Shown here one piece after another: positions 1 through 11,166 of a DNA stretch of 64,000 bases (position 1 is its first letter; each line of letters opens with the position of its first letter). The stretch is taken from contig JALRBQ010000014.1 of the NCBI GenBank assembly GCA_023257655.1, positions 56,261 through 120,260 of the forward strand, read 5' to 3'. Both the position numbers and the translations under genes were made by a program. The notes under the pieces are model-generated. The model made no database searches and had not been told where the DNA came from. It saw nothing but the letters and a program-made list of their open reading frames with translations. The DNA comes from Pseudomonadales bacterium. GTDB lineage: Bacteria; Pseudomonadota; Gammaproteobacteria; Pseudomonadales; Pseudohongiellaceae.

Positions 1-823
1 TGGCTGGATTGCCGCAAAAATTGCGGTCGGATGGCAACAACTGGGCACTGCGACCGCTGACGCGGTAGGCGATGAGCCCGATCCACTCGCGTACCGCCAT
101 GCGCAGAATCTCGAGGTTATTGGAAAACTGGAATTGCACCCGCAGCAGATTGCCCTTGCGGGAATAATGATCGACCGGATAGGGATAGACGGTCCAGTCC
201 TGGCCACAGAAAATACCGACCGCACGTGGCATATGAAATGCGGAAGTCACCAGCACCCAGTTGGAACCCGGAGCGGGGGCAACGAGGGCCTTGCTGTTGA
301 CGGCATTCTCGAATGTGTTACGGGACTCGCTTTCGAAGACTATCGCGCGATTGCCCAGACCCAATTGTTCCAGCAGCACGCGCATCGAGTCTGCTTCCTT
401 GAATTCCTGCTCCAGGACCGTGCCGCTGCCGCCGGTGAACACGAGTTGCGCGGTTGGGTAGAGATAGGCGAGGTGCAGGAATCCAGTAACCCGATCCGCC
501 GCATTGCCAAGTTCGGCCTGATTCCAGGCACTGGATTTCACCGCATCGAGGGCGCCACCCAGAACGATGACACCGTCGGCCTGGGCTGGCAGGGCGGCAT
601 TGGCCGCGAACCGGTTCTCCAGAGGCGCGATGAGCCACTCCCCCACGGGCAGAAAGCCGATTAACACGAGCAAGAGCGTGCACAGAGACAGCAGACGCCG
701 GGCGAGGCGCTGCCAGCCGACCAGCAACGCTAGCCAGGCCGACAGCCCGAGCAGCACGATCAGGCTGTCCGGGGAGATCAGCGCCCAGATCAGCTTGGAG
801 GCGAGGAAAAACAGGGTGTCCAT
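1..823 (-). CDS. YdcF/SanA/ElyC-type DUF218 domain membrane protein (C-terminus runs off window)
   Basis: Manual minus-strand translation from ATG at 823: MDTLFFLASKLIWALISPDSLIVLLGLSAWLALL...ADGVIVLGGALD...LVFTGGSG...ESRNTFENA...WVLVTSAFHMPRA; DUF218 hallmarks. Open at window start, so absent from the ORF track. Confidence 0.85.
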   Translation of the reverse strand, partial: MDTLFFLASKLIWALISPDSLIVLLGLSAWLALLVGWQRLARRLLSLCTLLLVLIGFLPVGEWLIAPLENRFAANAALPAQADGVIVLGGALDAVKSSAWNQAELGNAADRVTGFLHLAYLYPTAQLVFTGGSGTVLEQEFKEADSMRVLLEQLGLGNRAIVFESESRNTFENAVNSKALVAPAPGSNWVLVTSAFHMPRAVGIFCGQDWTVYPYPVDHYSRKGNLLRVQFQFSNNLEILRMAVREWIGLIAYRVSGRSAQLLPSDRNFCGNPA

Positions 824-1014
824 GTCAGGGGCCTGAGCCGGCATCAATGCGATAAGATATTGAATGCTAACTTAATTTCCCACTGATGACACGGGCAATA
901 TTTCCCGCTGCGGAGCTTAGAATGTCGCGGTGAATTTGCTACTATCCCCCAACGCCGTGCCTGCACAGGCCTGAAATTTCCACAACTTCAAGTAATTAAC
1001 CAGGAGTAGAACGC

Positions 1015-1494
1015 ATGACAATCCAAGTAGGGGACAAGGTTCCTGCAGCAACATTCAAGGTGATGACCAGCGAAGGGCCCAAGGATATGACTTCTGATGC
1101 CGTATTTGCCGGCAAGAAGGTCGCTTTCTTCGCCGTTCCGGGCGCTTTCACACCCGGTTGCTCCATGACCCACCTTCCCGGCTTTGTGGTCCAGGCCGAT
1201 GCGATCAAGGCCAAGGGTGTCGATACTATCGCCTGCATGGCGGTGAATGACGCCTTCGTGATGGGTGCCTGGGGTCAACAGCAGAATGCAGAGGAAATCC
1301 TCATGCTCGCTGACGGCAATGGCGAGTTCACCGCGGCTCTGGGGCTGGAGCTGGATGCCAGTGGCTTCGGTATGGGGAAACGCGCGAAGCGTTTCGGCAT
1401 GATCGTGGAAAATGGCAAGGTGACTTACCTTGGCATCGAAGCGCCCGGCGAGATCAAGGTGAGTTCCGCCGACGCAATCCTCGCACAATTGTAA
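1015..1494 (+). CDS. Peroxiredoxin, Prx5/AhpE-type (redoxin family)
   Basis: GDKVPAATFKVM...FFAVPGAFTPGCSMTHLPGFV motif; ordinary Cys (TGC) at active site. Confidence 0.93.
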   Translation: MTIQVGDKVPAATFKVMTSEGPKDMTSDAVFAGKKVAFFAVPGAFTPGCSMTHLPGFVVQADAIKAKGVDTIACMAVNDAFVMGAWGQQQNAEEILMLADGNGEFTAALGLELDASGFGMGKRAKRFGMIVENGKVTYLGIEAPGEIKVSSADAILAQL

Positions 1495-1634
1495 TTCGGT
1501 CGACACTCGCCCACTGGTACGGCTTCCCGGAATTTTTCGCTTTCAATACCCGGGAAGCGCGCCAATGCACCTGCCGACTGACGGTGGGTGCTTGTGGGCA
1601 ACAAGGCTCGGCCACGGCTAACTGGTGAGAATAG

Positions 1635-2354
1635 GTGAACACCATGATTACGAACAACGTAGAATATAACGACGGTGATGTTTTGTTGGAGGGTTTCGTC
1701 GCGTATGAGGAAACCGATGTCCAGAAACCACTCGTGCTGGTGGCTCACGATTGGAGTGGTCGTCGCCAGTTTGCCTGTGATGCCGCGACCAGGATCGCGG
1801 AACTCGGCTACGTTGGATTCGCACTCGACATGTATGGCAAGGGCATATTCGGTTCCGACAATGATGTCGCTGGCAATTCCGCCCTGATGAATCCTCTGGC
1901 GAGCAATCGCGCCTTATTGCGTCAGCGCATTCGCGCCGCCCTCGTGGCCGGACGCAATATCCCTCAGGTCGATGCAACGCGCGTTGCGGCCATGGGTTTC
2001 TGTTTCGGTGGTATGTGCGTGCTCGAACTGGCCCGTTCCGGTGCCGATGTGCGCGGTGTCGTCAGCATTCATGGCATCTTTGCGCCGGGTGATGAGCCCA
2101 ACGCATCGATTGTGTCCAAGGTCCTGTGCCTGCATGGACACGATGATCCGATGGTGCCGCCGGAGCAGGTGCTGGCCTTCGAGACTGAGATGTCGGAGGC
2201 GGGTGTCGATTGGCAGATGCATGTTTATGGGGGCACCACACACGCGTTCACGAACCCGGCCGCCAATAATCCGGACTTCGGCACAGTCTTCAATGCCACG
2301 GCCGAGCGTCGGGCCTATCAGTCGCTGACGAGCTTCCTGGCAGAAATTTTCTAG
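1635..2354 (+). CDS. Dienelactone hydrolase family protein
   Basis: alpha/beta hydrolase with GFCFGG nucleophile elbow (Cys), late D and H (HGHDDPMVP, GGTTHAFTNP). Confidence 0.9.
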   Translation: MNTMITNNVEYNDGDVLLEGFVAYEETDVQKPLVLVAHDWSGRRQFACDAATRIAELGYVGFALDMYGKGIFGSDNDVAGNSALMNPLASNRALLRQRIRAALVAGRNIPQVDATRVAAMGFCFGGMCVLELARSGADVRGVVSIHGIFAPGDEPNASIVSKVLCLHGHDDPMVPPEQVLAFETEMSEAGVDWQMHVYGGTTHAFTNPAANNPDFGTVFNATAERRAYQSLTSFLAEIF

Positions 2355-2368
2355 CCACCTGCTGCCAA

Positions 2369-2425
2369 TGACAAGAATAAGAACAATAAGAACAATAAGA
2401 ACAAGAAGATTAAGAATAAGGAAGC
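2369..2425 (+). repeat. Purine-rich degenerate tandem repeat (AAGAACAAT-type) in the leader of the SLC13 gene
   Basis: gacaagaataagaacaataagaacaataagaacaagaagattaagaataaggaag. Confidence 0.7.
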
Positions 2426-2428
2426 AGA

Positions 2429-4132
2429 ATGAGCAGTAACAGCGTGATTGGCCAGCCCATAATCACTCCTTTGCGGTCGCGAATCGGACTCTGGCTGGGA
2501 CCGGTTGTCTTCGTCGCGATGGTGTTATTCGTCGATCTCGATCCTGCACATCCTCTCGTTACTCGCATGGCAGCCGTGATCATGCTGATGGCCATCTGGT
2601 GGATTACCGAGGCGATTCCACTCTCGGCGACGGCGCTGTTGCCCATCGTACTGTTTCCCTTGCTCGGCATCATGCGAGGCCGCGAGGTATCGGCGGTCAG
2701 TCGTATCGATTTCGATACCACCTCGTTCCGTGGCGGCCTGCAGCCTTCAGATCTCGACATCATCTATCCCAATGTCGCTGCGCAATACATGGACTGGATC
2801 ATTCTGCTGTTCATGGGCGGCTTCATCATCGCCGTCGCCGTAGAAAAATGGAACCTGCACAAACGCATCGCGCTGCACATTCTGCGTCTCATTGGCGGGC
2901 AGCCACATAGGCTCGTGCTGGGCTTCATGATTGCCACCGGTTTTCTCTCGATGTGGTTATCGAATACCGCGACAGCAATGATGATGATGCCGATGGGCAT
3001 GTCTCTGATTCTGCTGTACGAAGATCTTAACAGGCAGATCGTTGCGGAGGGTGGCACTGTCGATGCGCGCGCGGACAACTTTGCCCTCAACCTGTTGCTG
3101 GGCATCGCCTATGCGGCATCAATTGGAGGCTTCGCGACACTCATTGGTACGCCCCCGAATGGCGTACTTGTCACTCAGTTACCCCAGTTGTTTCCAGACG
3201 CGCCGGAAATCACCTTCGCAGCGTGGATGGTATTTGCGCTGCCCATGAGCCTGACCTATCTGTTGCTGGCCTGGGTGTTACTGACGCGCTTCGTGTTCCC
3301 TCTGCCAGCTACGACGCCGTTCAGTGGCCGTGATTTCATCAATAACGAAATCAGGAAGCTGGGTGTCATGTCCGTCGAGGAGAAACGTGTCGCGGGCGTG
3401 TTTGTCGCGGTCGCGGTATTGTGGATGACGCGCAAGGAACGCCTGTTCAGCGACGATCTTGATATCTTCGGCTGGAGTCATTATCTCGACGCGTTCCTTG
3501 TCGGTATCGGCACCAATCCCGTCGGCGCCCTGCTCGATGACGGCACGGTGTCGATCGCCATGGCGCTGCTGTTATTCATTATTCCTGCCAGCAAGCAGAC
3601 CGGGGGTCGACTGCTGGACTGGGACGACGCCCGCAAGGTGCCCTGGGGTATTCTGCTGCTGTTCGGCGGTGGCCTCGCCATCGCAAAGGGCTTCACAACC
3701 TCGGGACTGTCAGATTACATCGCGATGCAATTGCAGGCCGTGCTGGGTGACGCCAATCCGCTGGTCATCGTCATCAGCACCGTGACTTTTATCACGAGCC
3801 TGACTGAAGTCTCTTCAAACACGGCGACAATCTCACTGTCACTGCCAATCATGGCCAGTCTGTCCCAGGCCATGGAGGCGCATCCGCTGCTGCTATTGAT
3901 CCCGACCACGCTCGCGGCTTCCTGCTCGTTCATGCTGCCGGTTTCGACGCCACCGAATGCCATCGTTTACGGCTCTGGCCGTATTCCTATCATGAAGATG
4001 GTCATCGCGGGGATCTGGCTCGATGTGCTCTCGGTGATCTTGTTGACCGGGTTCGTCTACACGCTGGGCCACCTGACTTTCGATGTGCTGGGCCCGTTTC
4101 CGGACTGGGCGCGACCACTCGGTGGTGGTTAA
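2429..4132 (+). CDS. SLC13/DASS family sodium:dicarboxylate-type transporter
   Basis: Multi-TM; WWITEAIPLSATALLPIVLFPLLG and SNTATAMMMMPMG, SNTATISLSLPIM, LPVSTPPNAIVYGSG signature motifs. Confidence 0.92.
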   Translation: MSSNSVIGQPIITPLRSRIGLWLGPVVFVAMVLFVDLDPAHPLVTRMAAVIMLMAIWWITEAIPLSATALLPIVLFPLLGIMRGREVSAVSRIDFDTTSFRGGLQPSDLDIIYPNVAAQYMDWIILLFMGGFIIAVAVEKWNLHKRIALHILRLIGGQPHRLVLGFMIATGFLSMWLSNTATAMMMMPMGMSLILLYEDLNRQIVAEGGTVDARADNFALNLLLGIAYAASIGGFATLIGTPPNGVLVTQLPQLFPDAPEITFAAWMVFALPMSLTYLLLAWVLLTRFVFPLPATTPFSGRDFINNEIRKLGVMSVEEKRVAGVFVAVAVLWMTRKERLFSDDLDIFGWSHYLDAFLVGIGTNPVGALLDDGTVSIAMALLLFIIPASKQTGGRLLDWDDARKVPWGILLLFGGGLAIAKGFTTSGLSDYIAMQLQAVLGDANPLVIVISTVTFITSLTEVSSNTATISLSLPIMASLSQAMEAHPLLLLIPTTLAASCSFMLPVSTPPNAIVYGSGRIPIMKMVIAGIWLDVLSVILLTGFVYTLGHLTFDVLGPFPDWARPLGGG

Positions 4133-4292
4133 CTGATTGATTGTGATCGCTTTTGTTAAACAGATACGGCAGAAAATGTGATTCTGCACCGAAACTTGTT
4201 ATGTTATGGTGCTGCCCGAAAAGGCAGCGAATGCCCGCGTCGGCAAGCGGTTTCAGGGTGCAGTGCACTCTGAGCACTAACAACACGAAATT

Positions 4293-4946
4293 GTGCCTAT
4301 GAATGGCCAGCAAAATTCCGGTCCCGTCCCCATCACCGTCTGTCCGGCAGGCGATGACCATTGTCCTCATCATGCCGAAGTGCAGCGCCTGCGCGATGAG
4401 ATCAAACACCTTGCCGCGATGGTGCGTACGGACGAGCTGACGGGGCTGTTCAATTTTCGTTATTTTACGCAGGCCCTGAGCCTGGAGATGGAGCGTACGC
4501 GCCGCTCTGGCCAGCCGACCTGTCTCATCATGCTCGACCTCGACCACTTCAAGGACATCAACGATATCCACGGTCACGAAGTTGGTAACAACGTGTTGCG
4601 GCATATCTCCAGCCTGATCCAGAAGACAGTGCGACGACTCGATATTCCCTGTCGATACGGTGGCGAGGAATTCACGATTATTCTACCGGACACCAGCCTG
4701 AAGCAGGGCGTCCGCTTCGCCAATCGTTTGCGTCTGATCATTGAAAATGCGCCCTTGGATGTCGGCACAGCCAGACTCGGCATCGAGGCCAGCTTTGGCG
4801 TCGATGTGTATAACCGCGGTGATCAGGCGAGTGAGAAGGAATTTGTCGAGAAGGTGGACTCTTACCTCTATCAGGCAAAGCAGGAAGGCCGCAACCGCGT
4901 GTGTCACAAGGACGAACCCGACGACCTCGAAGCGAGTCAGAACTAG
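4293..4946 (+). CDS. Diguanylate cyclase (GGDEF domain)
   Basis: DELTGLFNFRYF...DLDHFKDINDIHGHEVGN...RYGGEEFTIILPD; RxxD (RRLD) five residues before GGEEF. Confidence 0.93.
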   Translation: MPMNGQQNSGPVPITVCPAGDDHCPHHAEVQRLRDEIKHLAAMVRTDELTGLFNFRYFTQALSLEMERTRRSGQPTCLIMLDLDHFKDINDIHGHEVGNNVLRHISSLIQKTVRRLDIPCRYGGEEFTIILPDTSLKQGVRFANRLRLIIENAPLDVGTARLGIEASFGVDVYNRGDQASEKEFVEKVDSYLYQAKQEGRNRVCHKDEPDDLEASQN

Positions 4947-5602
4947 TCTGGCATTGTCGCGTGTCGAGTCACTGCTTCGGCGAGATGGTGCAGGATATTC
5001 GCCGTTGCCCCCCAGATCCGGTAATCCTCAAACAGCAATTCCAGAATTTGGCGAGGCTGCTCGTTGAACAGAATCTCACTGCGTCGATAGGCTTCCGGAT
5101 TCAGCACCAGCTCCAGCGGTGCTTGAAAGATGTCGGCAACTTCGACAGGGCAGGGTGTGAATTGCAGGCCCGGTTCGATCAACCCAATGACCGGCGTCAC
5201 GCGAAAACCCGATGGCAGGGCCATCTCGCCGAGTTGGCCGATGATCTCCACTGCATCCCGACGCAAGCCGATCTCCTCTTCACTCTCACGCAGTGCCGTT
5301 GACACCGCATCGGCATCCCGTGCCTCCCAAGTCCCGCCAGGCAGGCTGATCTGGCCGGCATGACTCTTCAGATTGGCCGAACGCACCGTGAGTACCACAT
5401 GACTCTCCTGGGTCGCGCTGTTGCGGGTGACGGGAATCAGCACCGCCGCCTTGCGCAGGCTGTCGAGTTGGGCCATGGCCATGCGATTGACGTGAGGGTT
5501 GGGATGTTGAATGAAGCCGGGATGGCGCTGCTGTTGACTGGCCAGATAGTCGAGCAGGATGTCATAGCGCGTGCTGATGGGGCCAGTCTGTGACGTCGTC
5601 AT
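4943..5602 (-). CDS. NUDIX hydrolase, CoA pyrophosphatase type
   Basis: LKSHAGQISLPGGTWEARDADAVSTALRESEEEIGL Nudix box with UPF0035 pattern. Confidence 0.9.
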   Translation of the reverse strand: MTTSQTGPISTRYDILLDYLASQQQRHPGFIQHPNPHVNRMAMAQLDSLRKAAVLIPVTRNSATQESHVVLTVRSANLKSHAGQISLPGGTWEARDADAVSTALRESEEEIGLRRDAVEIIGQLGEMALPSGFRVTPVIGLIEPGLQFTPCPVEVADIFQAPLELVLNPEAYRRSEILFNEQPRQILELLFEDYRIWGATANILHHLAEAVTRHATMPD

Positions 5603-5627
5603 TCCGGGTGCTCATCGCGTGAAAGGC

Positions 5628-5660
5628 AAAAAAATGCCGACTTGAGGTCGGCATTTTTTA
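5628..5660 (-). terminator. Intrinsic terminator downstream of TonB receptor (possibly bidirectional)
   Basis: AAAAAATGCCGAC-TTGAG-GTCGGCATTTTTT: stem ATGCCGAC/GTCGGCAT flanked by A and T tracts. Confidence 0.85.
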
Positions 5661-5692
5661 TCACTCTATCGGACTCGCGTCCAATGTCTGTA

Positions 5693-7768
5693 CTAGCGGA
5701 ACTTCCAGTTAACAGCCAGGAAGGCGCGCGCCGGTTCACCAGGGAAATAACGATCACCGGTGAAGGCAGTCCAGTCAGCCCGCTCTGCGTACTCCACATC
5801 GGTGATGTTTAACAGGTTCAGCGACACGTTGATAGTGTCATTGACCTGATACTGGGTGCGCAGGTTCAACAGGTCGTGGCCGTCGTAGGAGGCGGTGTTT
5901 TCTGGGTTTGTGTAGTACTTGCCCATGTTCACCCATTCCAGTTCGGTCAGCAGCTTCGCATTCGGACGCCATTGCAGGTGCAGGTTACCGAAGGCATTCG
6001 GTGCACCATCGACATCGTTGCCGCGCAGGGCAGCACCATTGGAGTCTTCCGAGTTCTCTACCGTGTGGCTGGCGAGATTCAAGGTGCCGCGTACTGACAG
6101 GGTGGCGGTGATGTCATAGCCGGCACCCAATTCGAGACCGCGATGCTTCGTGTGTACCCCATTCAGGTTGATGCGATTGCTGTCAGTGATGATTTCATTG
6201 GTCTTGTCCATGTAATAGACCGTGGCGGAATAATCCCAGTCACTGCCAGCCCCGACGAAGGCAATCTCGTAGCTCTCGAGCTCGACCGATTCGAGGTCCG
6301 CGACATTCTGGTTGTTCTGTAAACGATAAAGTTCGGTCGCCTGGGGGGCGCGGAAGCCATTCTGCACGCGCAGTTGCAGGCTATTGCTGTCGTCAAAGGA
6401 ATAGCTCAGTCCCAGTTTTGGCGAGAGGTCGGTAAAACTATCGTCGCGATCGGCCGGGCGATTGTAACGGCAGCCACCAAAGCCACAGGGCACGCCATTT
6501 TCCTTGACGCGACCATCCACCATCAGGTTGTCGTAGTCATAGTTGATGTCTTCGAGACGCAAACCCAGCGACAGATCCCAGTTCTCGCTGAGACTCTGCT
6601 CGTAGCTGATAAAGGCACCCATCTGCCGCGCGTCAACTTCGTAGTCATACTGGCGTCCCTGTGGAATCGTGTTGCGCAGGAACGCTGATCCCACAGTCGG
6701 ATTCGGCTGGAACTGTTTCAGCTTGCCATTGGTGGACTCGATATCGATGCCCATCGCCAGTCGCGCGTTGTTGGCCAGCGTGCGATAACCCGCCGTCTGT
6801 AAACCAACACTGCGGTGTTCGGAGTCCTCGATCGGCAAGCCGGGCAGGAAGTGCTGGATGAAGTTCATGTTGGCTTCGCGGAAATAGGGCGTCAGTACGA
6901 TGTCCCAATCGTCCACGTGCTGGGTGAACCGGGTCCACACGCGGTTATTGACGCTATCGCGATACGCTTCAGGGTTTGGGTTGGTATCGCGCAGTGAACC
7001 CTTGTAGGCTTTCGGGCCGACCACGTAACCGGCAGTTTCCTGATTCAGGTTGCTGAAGGTGAAACCGCCATCGAGTGTCGCGCCTTTCGCCGTCGCGTAA
7101 TGGTACAGCCATGACACCTTCTGCTGATCGACGCCGCTATCGTCGCGATAGCCTTCTTCACTGACACCATTGACGAGCAGCAGCTGCTTGAAATTACCGT
7201 AGTCATGGCCCAGACGACCTTTCACGCGCCAGGACCCTTCGGGACCGCTCTCAAGCGTTACCTCACCAGCTTCACCCGGCTCAGGCAACACCACATTGAT
7301 CAGGCCATGCATCGCATTGGAGCCCCAGAAGGCGCTGCCCGGACCGCGGACGACCTCGATGCTGGCGGCGTTTTCGCTATGCGCGTCGAACATCTCGTTG
7401 ACGTTACAGAAGCCTGCCGACCGCAGAGGGATACCATTCTCGGCCGTGAGGAATGCGCCACAGGCGCCGCCTCCGGTGAATACGGGAGAGCGAATCGCGA
7501 TCAGGCTCTCCTGGCCATTGTTGCGATTAATATTGACGCCGGGGAGGCGGTTGAGTGCTTCCTGGTAGTGGGTGTGCGCAATCAGATCCAGATCCTGCTG
7601 GCCCAAAACGGAAACAGCGGCATTGATGTCTGACAGTCCTTCAGACCGCCTGCTGTTGGAAGTAACCTTGATCTCTTGGATCGCGTCACGACCGCTTTGC
7701 GCCAGTGCAGGAACTGCCGTTGCTGCCGTGCTGAATGCGATCGCTGTGAACAGTAACTTGCGAATCAT
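5693..7768 (-). CDS. TonB-dependent receptor
   Basis: Signal peptide, plug (RLPGVNINRNNGQESLIAIRS...IEVVRGPGSAFWGSNAMHGLINVV) and C-terminal barrel ending ...AFLAVNWKFR. Confidence 0.93.
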   Translation of the reverse strand: MIRKLLFTAIAFSTAATAVPALAQSGRDAIQEIKVTSNSRRSEGLSDINAAVSVLGQQDLDLIAHTHYQEALNRLPGVNINRNNGQESLIAIRSPVFTGGGACGAFLTAENGIPLRSAGFCNVNEMFDAHSENAASIEVVRGPGSAFWGSNAMHGLINVVLPEPGEAGEVTLESGPEGSWRVKGRLGHDYGNFKQLLLVNGVSEEGYRDDSGVDQQKVSWLYHYATAKGATLDGGFTFSNLNQETAGYVVGPKAYKGSLRDTNPNPEAYRDSVNNRVWTRFTQHVDDWDIVLTPYFREANMNFIQHFLPGLPIEDSEHRSVGLQTAGYRTLANNARLAMGIDIESTNGKLKQFQPNPTVGSAFLRNTIPQGRQYDYEVDARQMGAFISYEQSLSENWDLSLGLRLEDINYDYDNLMVDGRVKENGVPCGFGGCRYNRPADRDDSFTDLSPKLGLSYSFDDSNSLQLRVQNGFRAPQATELYRLQNNQNVADLESVELESYEIAFVGAGSDWDYSATVYYMDKTNEIITDSNRINLNGVHTKHRGLELGAGYDITATLSVRGTLNLASHTVENSEDSNGAALRGNDVDGAPNAFGNLHLQWRPNAKLLTELEWVNMGKYYTNPENTASYDGHDLLNLRTQYQVNDTINVSLNLLNITDVEYAERADWTAFTGDRYFPGEPARAFLAVNWKFR

Positions 7769-8091
7769 ATCTCTCTCCAGGTAGGGATAACGTACTCCGT
7801 CGGGGGCGATCCCTGTGTCTCGGCTCTCTGGCCAGGATGCTGTCCCGATACTTTGGTTTTTGTAGTCTCAATAGTCGGCCGCAGGAATAAAGTAGCGCGG
7901 ACCAGACCCTCCAGACCTTTTGTTCCCCCGGACAAATCTCCGGGATTTCAGCTAGGCGGATAGCGTGAAAGCGGCACAATATAGCATACAAAAGCCCTTG
8001 AATCCCCTGTCTTTGCACCCGGTCGCCAGAGCACGTAAACTAGCCCTCGTTTTGCTCTGCGCACCCGAAAAATCGGGCGCGCGAGCGGTAA

Positions 8092-9090
<999 letters not shown>

Positions 9091-9114
9091 TATCACCCGC
9101 AAACAGGACAGAGC

Positions 9115-9918
9115 ATGCAAATTAAAGACAAAGTAGTAGTAGTAACCGGCGCGGCCAGTGGCATCGGCAAGGCATTGTGCGAACGCTTTGCCCGGGAAGG
9201 CGCGAAGGCCATCGTGTTATCGGATATCGACCAGGCTGGTATCGATACTGTCGCCGCCAGTCTCGCGCCCATCTCCGCGACTCTGGCTGTCCGCTGCGAT
9301 GTCGGACGCGAGGACGATGTGAAGGAACTGGTTCGACAGGCCATTGCCCGTTTTCGCCAGATCGACCTGTTCTGTTCCAATGCTGGCATCTTTACCGCCG
9401 GCGATGAGACGGTTTCCAATGCGCAATGGCAGACGATCTGGGACATCAACGTGATGGCCCACATCTATGCGGCGCGTGCCGTATTGCCTGCCATGCTGGA
9501 GCGGGGAGAAGGCTATCTGCTCAACACCTCTTCTGCGGCTGGCCTGTTAAGCCAGGTTGGCTCGGCACCGTATTCTGTGACAAAACATGCCGCCATCGGA
9601 TTTGCTGAATGGTTGTCGATCACCTACGGCAATCGAGGAATCAAGGTATCCGTCTTGTGTCCGCAGGCGGTGCGCACGAAAATGACTGCGGTCGGCGATG
9701 GTGATGGCGGAGTGGCGGGACTGGATGGCATGCTGGAGCCTGAGCAACTGGCCGAAACCGTCGTTGCCACACTCGCCGAAGAGCGCTTCTTGGTGTTACC
9801 GCACCCGGAAGTCCTGACTTATATGCGCCGCAAGACTGATGACTACGATCGTTGGCTCGGTGGCATGCGCCGGCTGCACGAGAAATTTCAGGACATCTAC
9901 CGCAGGCGCCAGCAATAG
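9115..9918 (+). CDS. SDR family oxidoreductase
   Basis: [27 protein letters not shown]...YSVTKHA (YxxxK). Confidence 0.94.
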   Translation: MQIKDKVVVVTGAASGIGKALCERFAREGAKAIVLSDIDQAGIDTVAASLAPISATLAVRCDVGREDDVKELVRQAIARFRQIDLFCSNAGIFTAGDETVSNAQWQTIWDINVMAHIYAARAVLPAMLERGEGYLLNTSSAAGLLSQVGSAPYSVTKHAAIGFAEWLSITYGNRGIKVSVLCPQAVRTKMTAVGDGDGGVAGLDGMLEPEQLAETVVATLAEERFLVLPHPEVLTYMRRKTDDYDRWLGGMRRLHEKFQDIYRRRQQ

Positions 9919-9972
9919 GCGGCGGTAGCTGCGCGAGCTCACACTTTCCTTGATGGAATCGGGAGGGCGAAA

Positions 9973-10665
9973 ATGTTACTTCGAAAAATTCTGATGGGCC
10001 TGAGCGTGGGTTTCGCACTCGGTGCTGCTGCACTCGTGCAGGCGCAGGAGCGCATCACACTCGATGATGGCACAGTATTGAATGTCTTCATCGTGGCGCC
10101 TACGACAGGCACAGCTCCCCATCCCCTGGTCATCCTCATGGGCGGTGGCCCGGGCAATGCCACCATCTCTGCGGATACTTCGCGCTGGCTGGGTTCGGGC
10201 TTCGCGGCCCGAGGCTGGTATGTGGCGGTGCCAATCTCGCCGGATAATCGTTCCTTTCGCGGCCCGGCCAGCAATGCACTGATCGCGTCACTGATCGGAA
10301 CGCTTGAGAAACGGGAAGAGGTGGCGGCGGGTAAGGTGCTGCTCGCAGGTGTGTCCAATGGGGGTATGTCAGCACTTGAGATCGCGCGCCGCGATCCCGA
10401 TCGTTATCTGGGTGTCGCCGCGGTACCGGCGATCTCAACTGGCCGCACGAAGAACGACAGCCTGAAAGGATTCTCCGTGTATTTGCGCATCGGTGGTGAC
10501 GACCAGCTGGGCTGGGCAGACAACTTCAACGAAACTGTCGAGAGCCTGACCTCGGCCGGTGTCGATCTCGATGCTGAGATACTTGAAGGCGCTCCTCACA
10601 TGTTTCGTATGGATTGGTCGACGTTGGGTCCCTGGCTGGAGAAACGTCTCGCGACGCGGCCCTGA
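9973..10665 (+). CDS. Secreted alpha/beta hydrolase (dienelactone hydrolase-like)
   Basis: Signal peptide; HPLVILMGGGPGNA; LLAGVSNGGMSAL; late Asp/His. Confidence 0.8.
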   Translation: MLLRKILMGLSVGFALGAAALVQAQERITLDDGTVLNVFIVAPTTGTAPHPLVILMGGGPGNATISADTSRWLGSGFAARGWYVAVPISPDNRSFRGPASNALIASLIGTLEKREEVAAGKVLLAGVSNGGMSALEIARRDPDRYLGVAAVPAISTGRTKNDSLKGFSVYLRIGGDDQLGWADNFNETVESLTSAGVDLDAEILEGAPHMFRMDWSTLGPWLEKRLATRP

Positions 10666-10666
10666 C

Positions 10667-11122
10667 TCAGTCCGGTATGACGAGCCCGCGAGTCACGAGT
10701 CGCTCCCGGATCGCTTGCATGAGTGGGCCGTCGCGCTCCGGATCAAACCCGGGGGCCTGTTCCCAGTTATAGAACCATACCGGTTTTAACCGCAGTGTTT
10801 CCGGTTCATCGGCATAGCGCGGGAACAGGTGGGCATGCAGCGCCGGTTCCACATTGCCAATCATCTCGTAGTTGATGCGCAGCGCTCCTGTCAGTTCAAG
10901 CAGTACGTCCCCTACCACAGACATCTCGTAGAGAAACACCTTGCGATCGGGCTCAGGCATGGCATTGAGATTGGCGACCACCGGATCCGGAAGTAACAAG
11001 CAATAGCCGCGCACAAACTGGACATCGCCCAACACGACCCAGCCAGAGCTGAGACGAGCGATACTCTTCGGGTAAGTGCCTGCCTGGCACTCACGAACAC
11101 GTTGATGAATCAGGGTAGGCAT
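10667..11122 (-). CDS. HIT-like (histidine triad) family protein
   Basis: LLPDPVVANLNAMPEPDR...INYEMIGNVEPALHAHLFPRY; start chosen at MPTLIHQ (11122). Confidence 0.75.
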   Translation of the reverse strand: MPTLIHQRVRECQAGTYPKSIARLSSGWVVLGDVQFVRGYCLLLPDPVVANLNAMPEPDRKVFLYEMSVVGDVLLELTGALRINYEMIGNVEPALHAHLFPRYADEPETLRLKPVWFYNWEQAPGFDPERDGPLMQAIRERLVTRGLVIPD

Positions 11123-11166
11123 GGATCGGATCTCGGTGGTAGCAGGGCAGAGCACACATTACCGCA

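Noticed and set aside
134-664. 176-aa plus-strand ORF at window start
   Set aside because: Antisense to a clear DUF218/YdcF protein open at the window edge.
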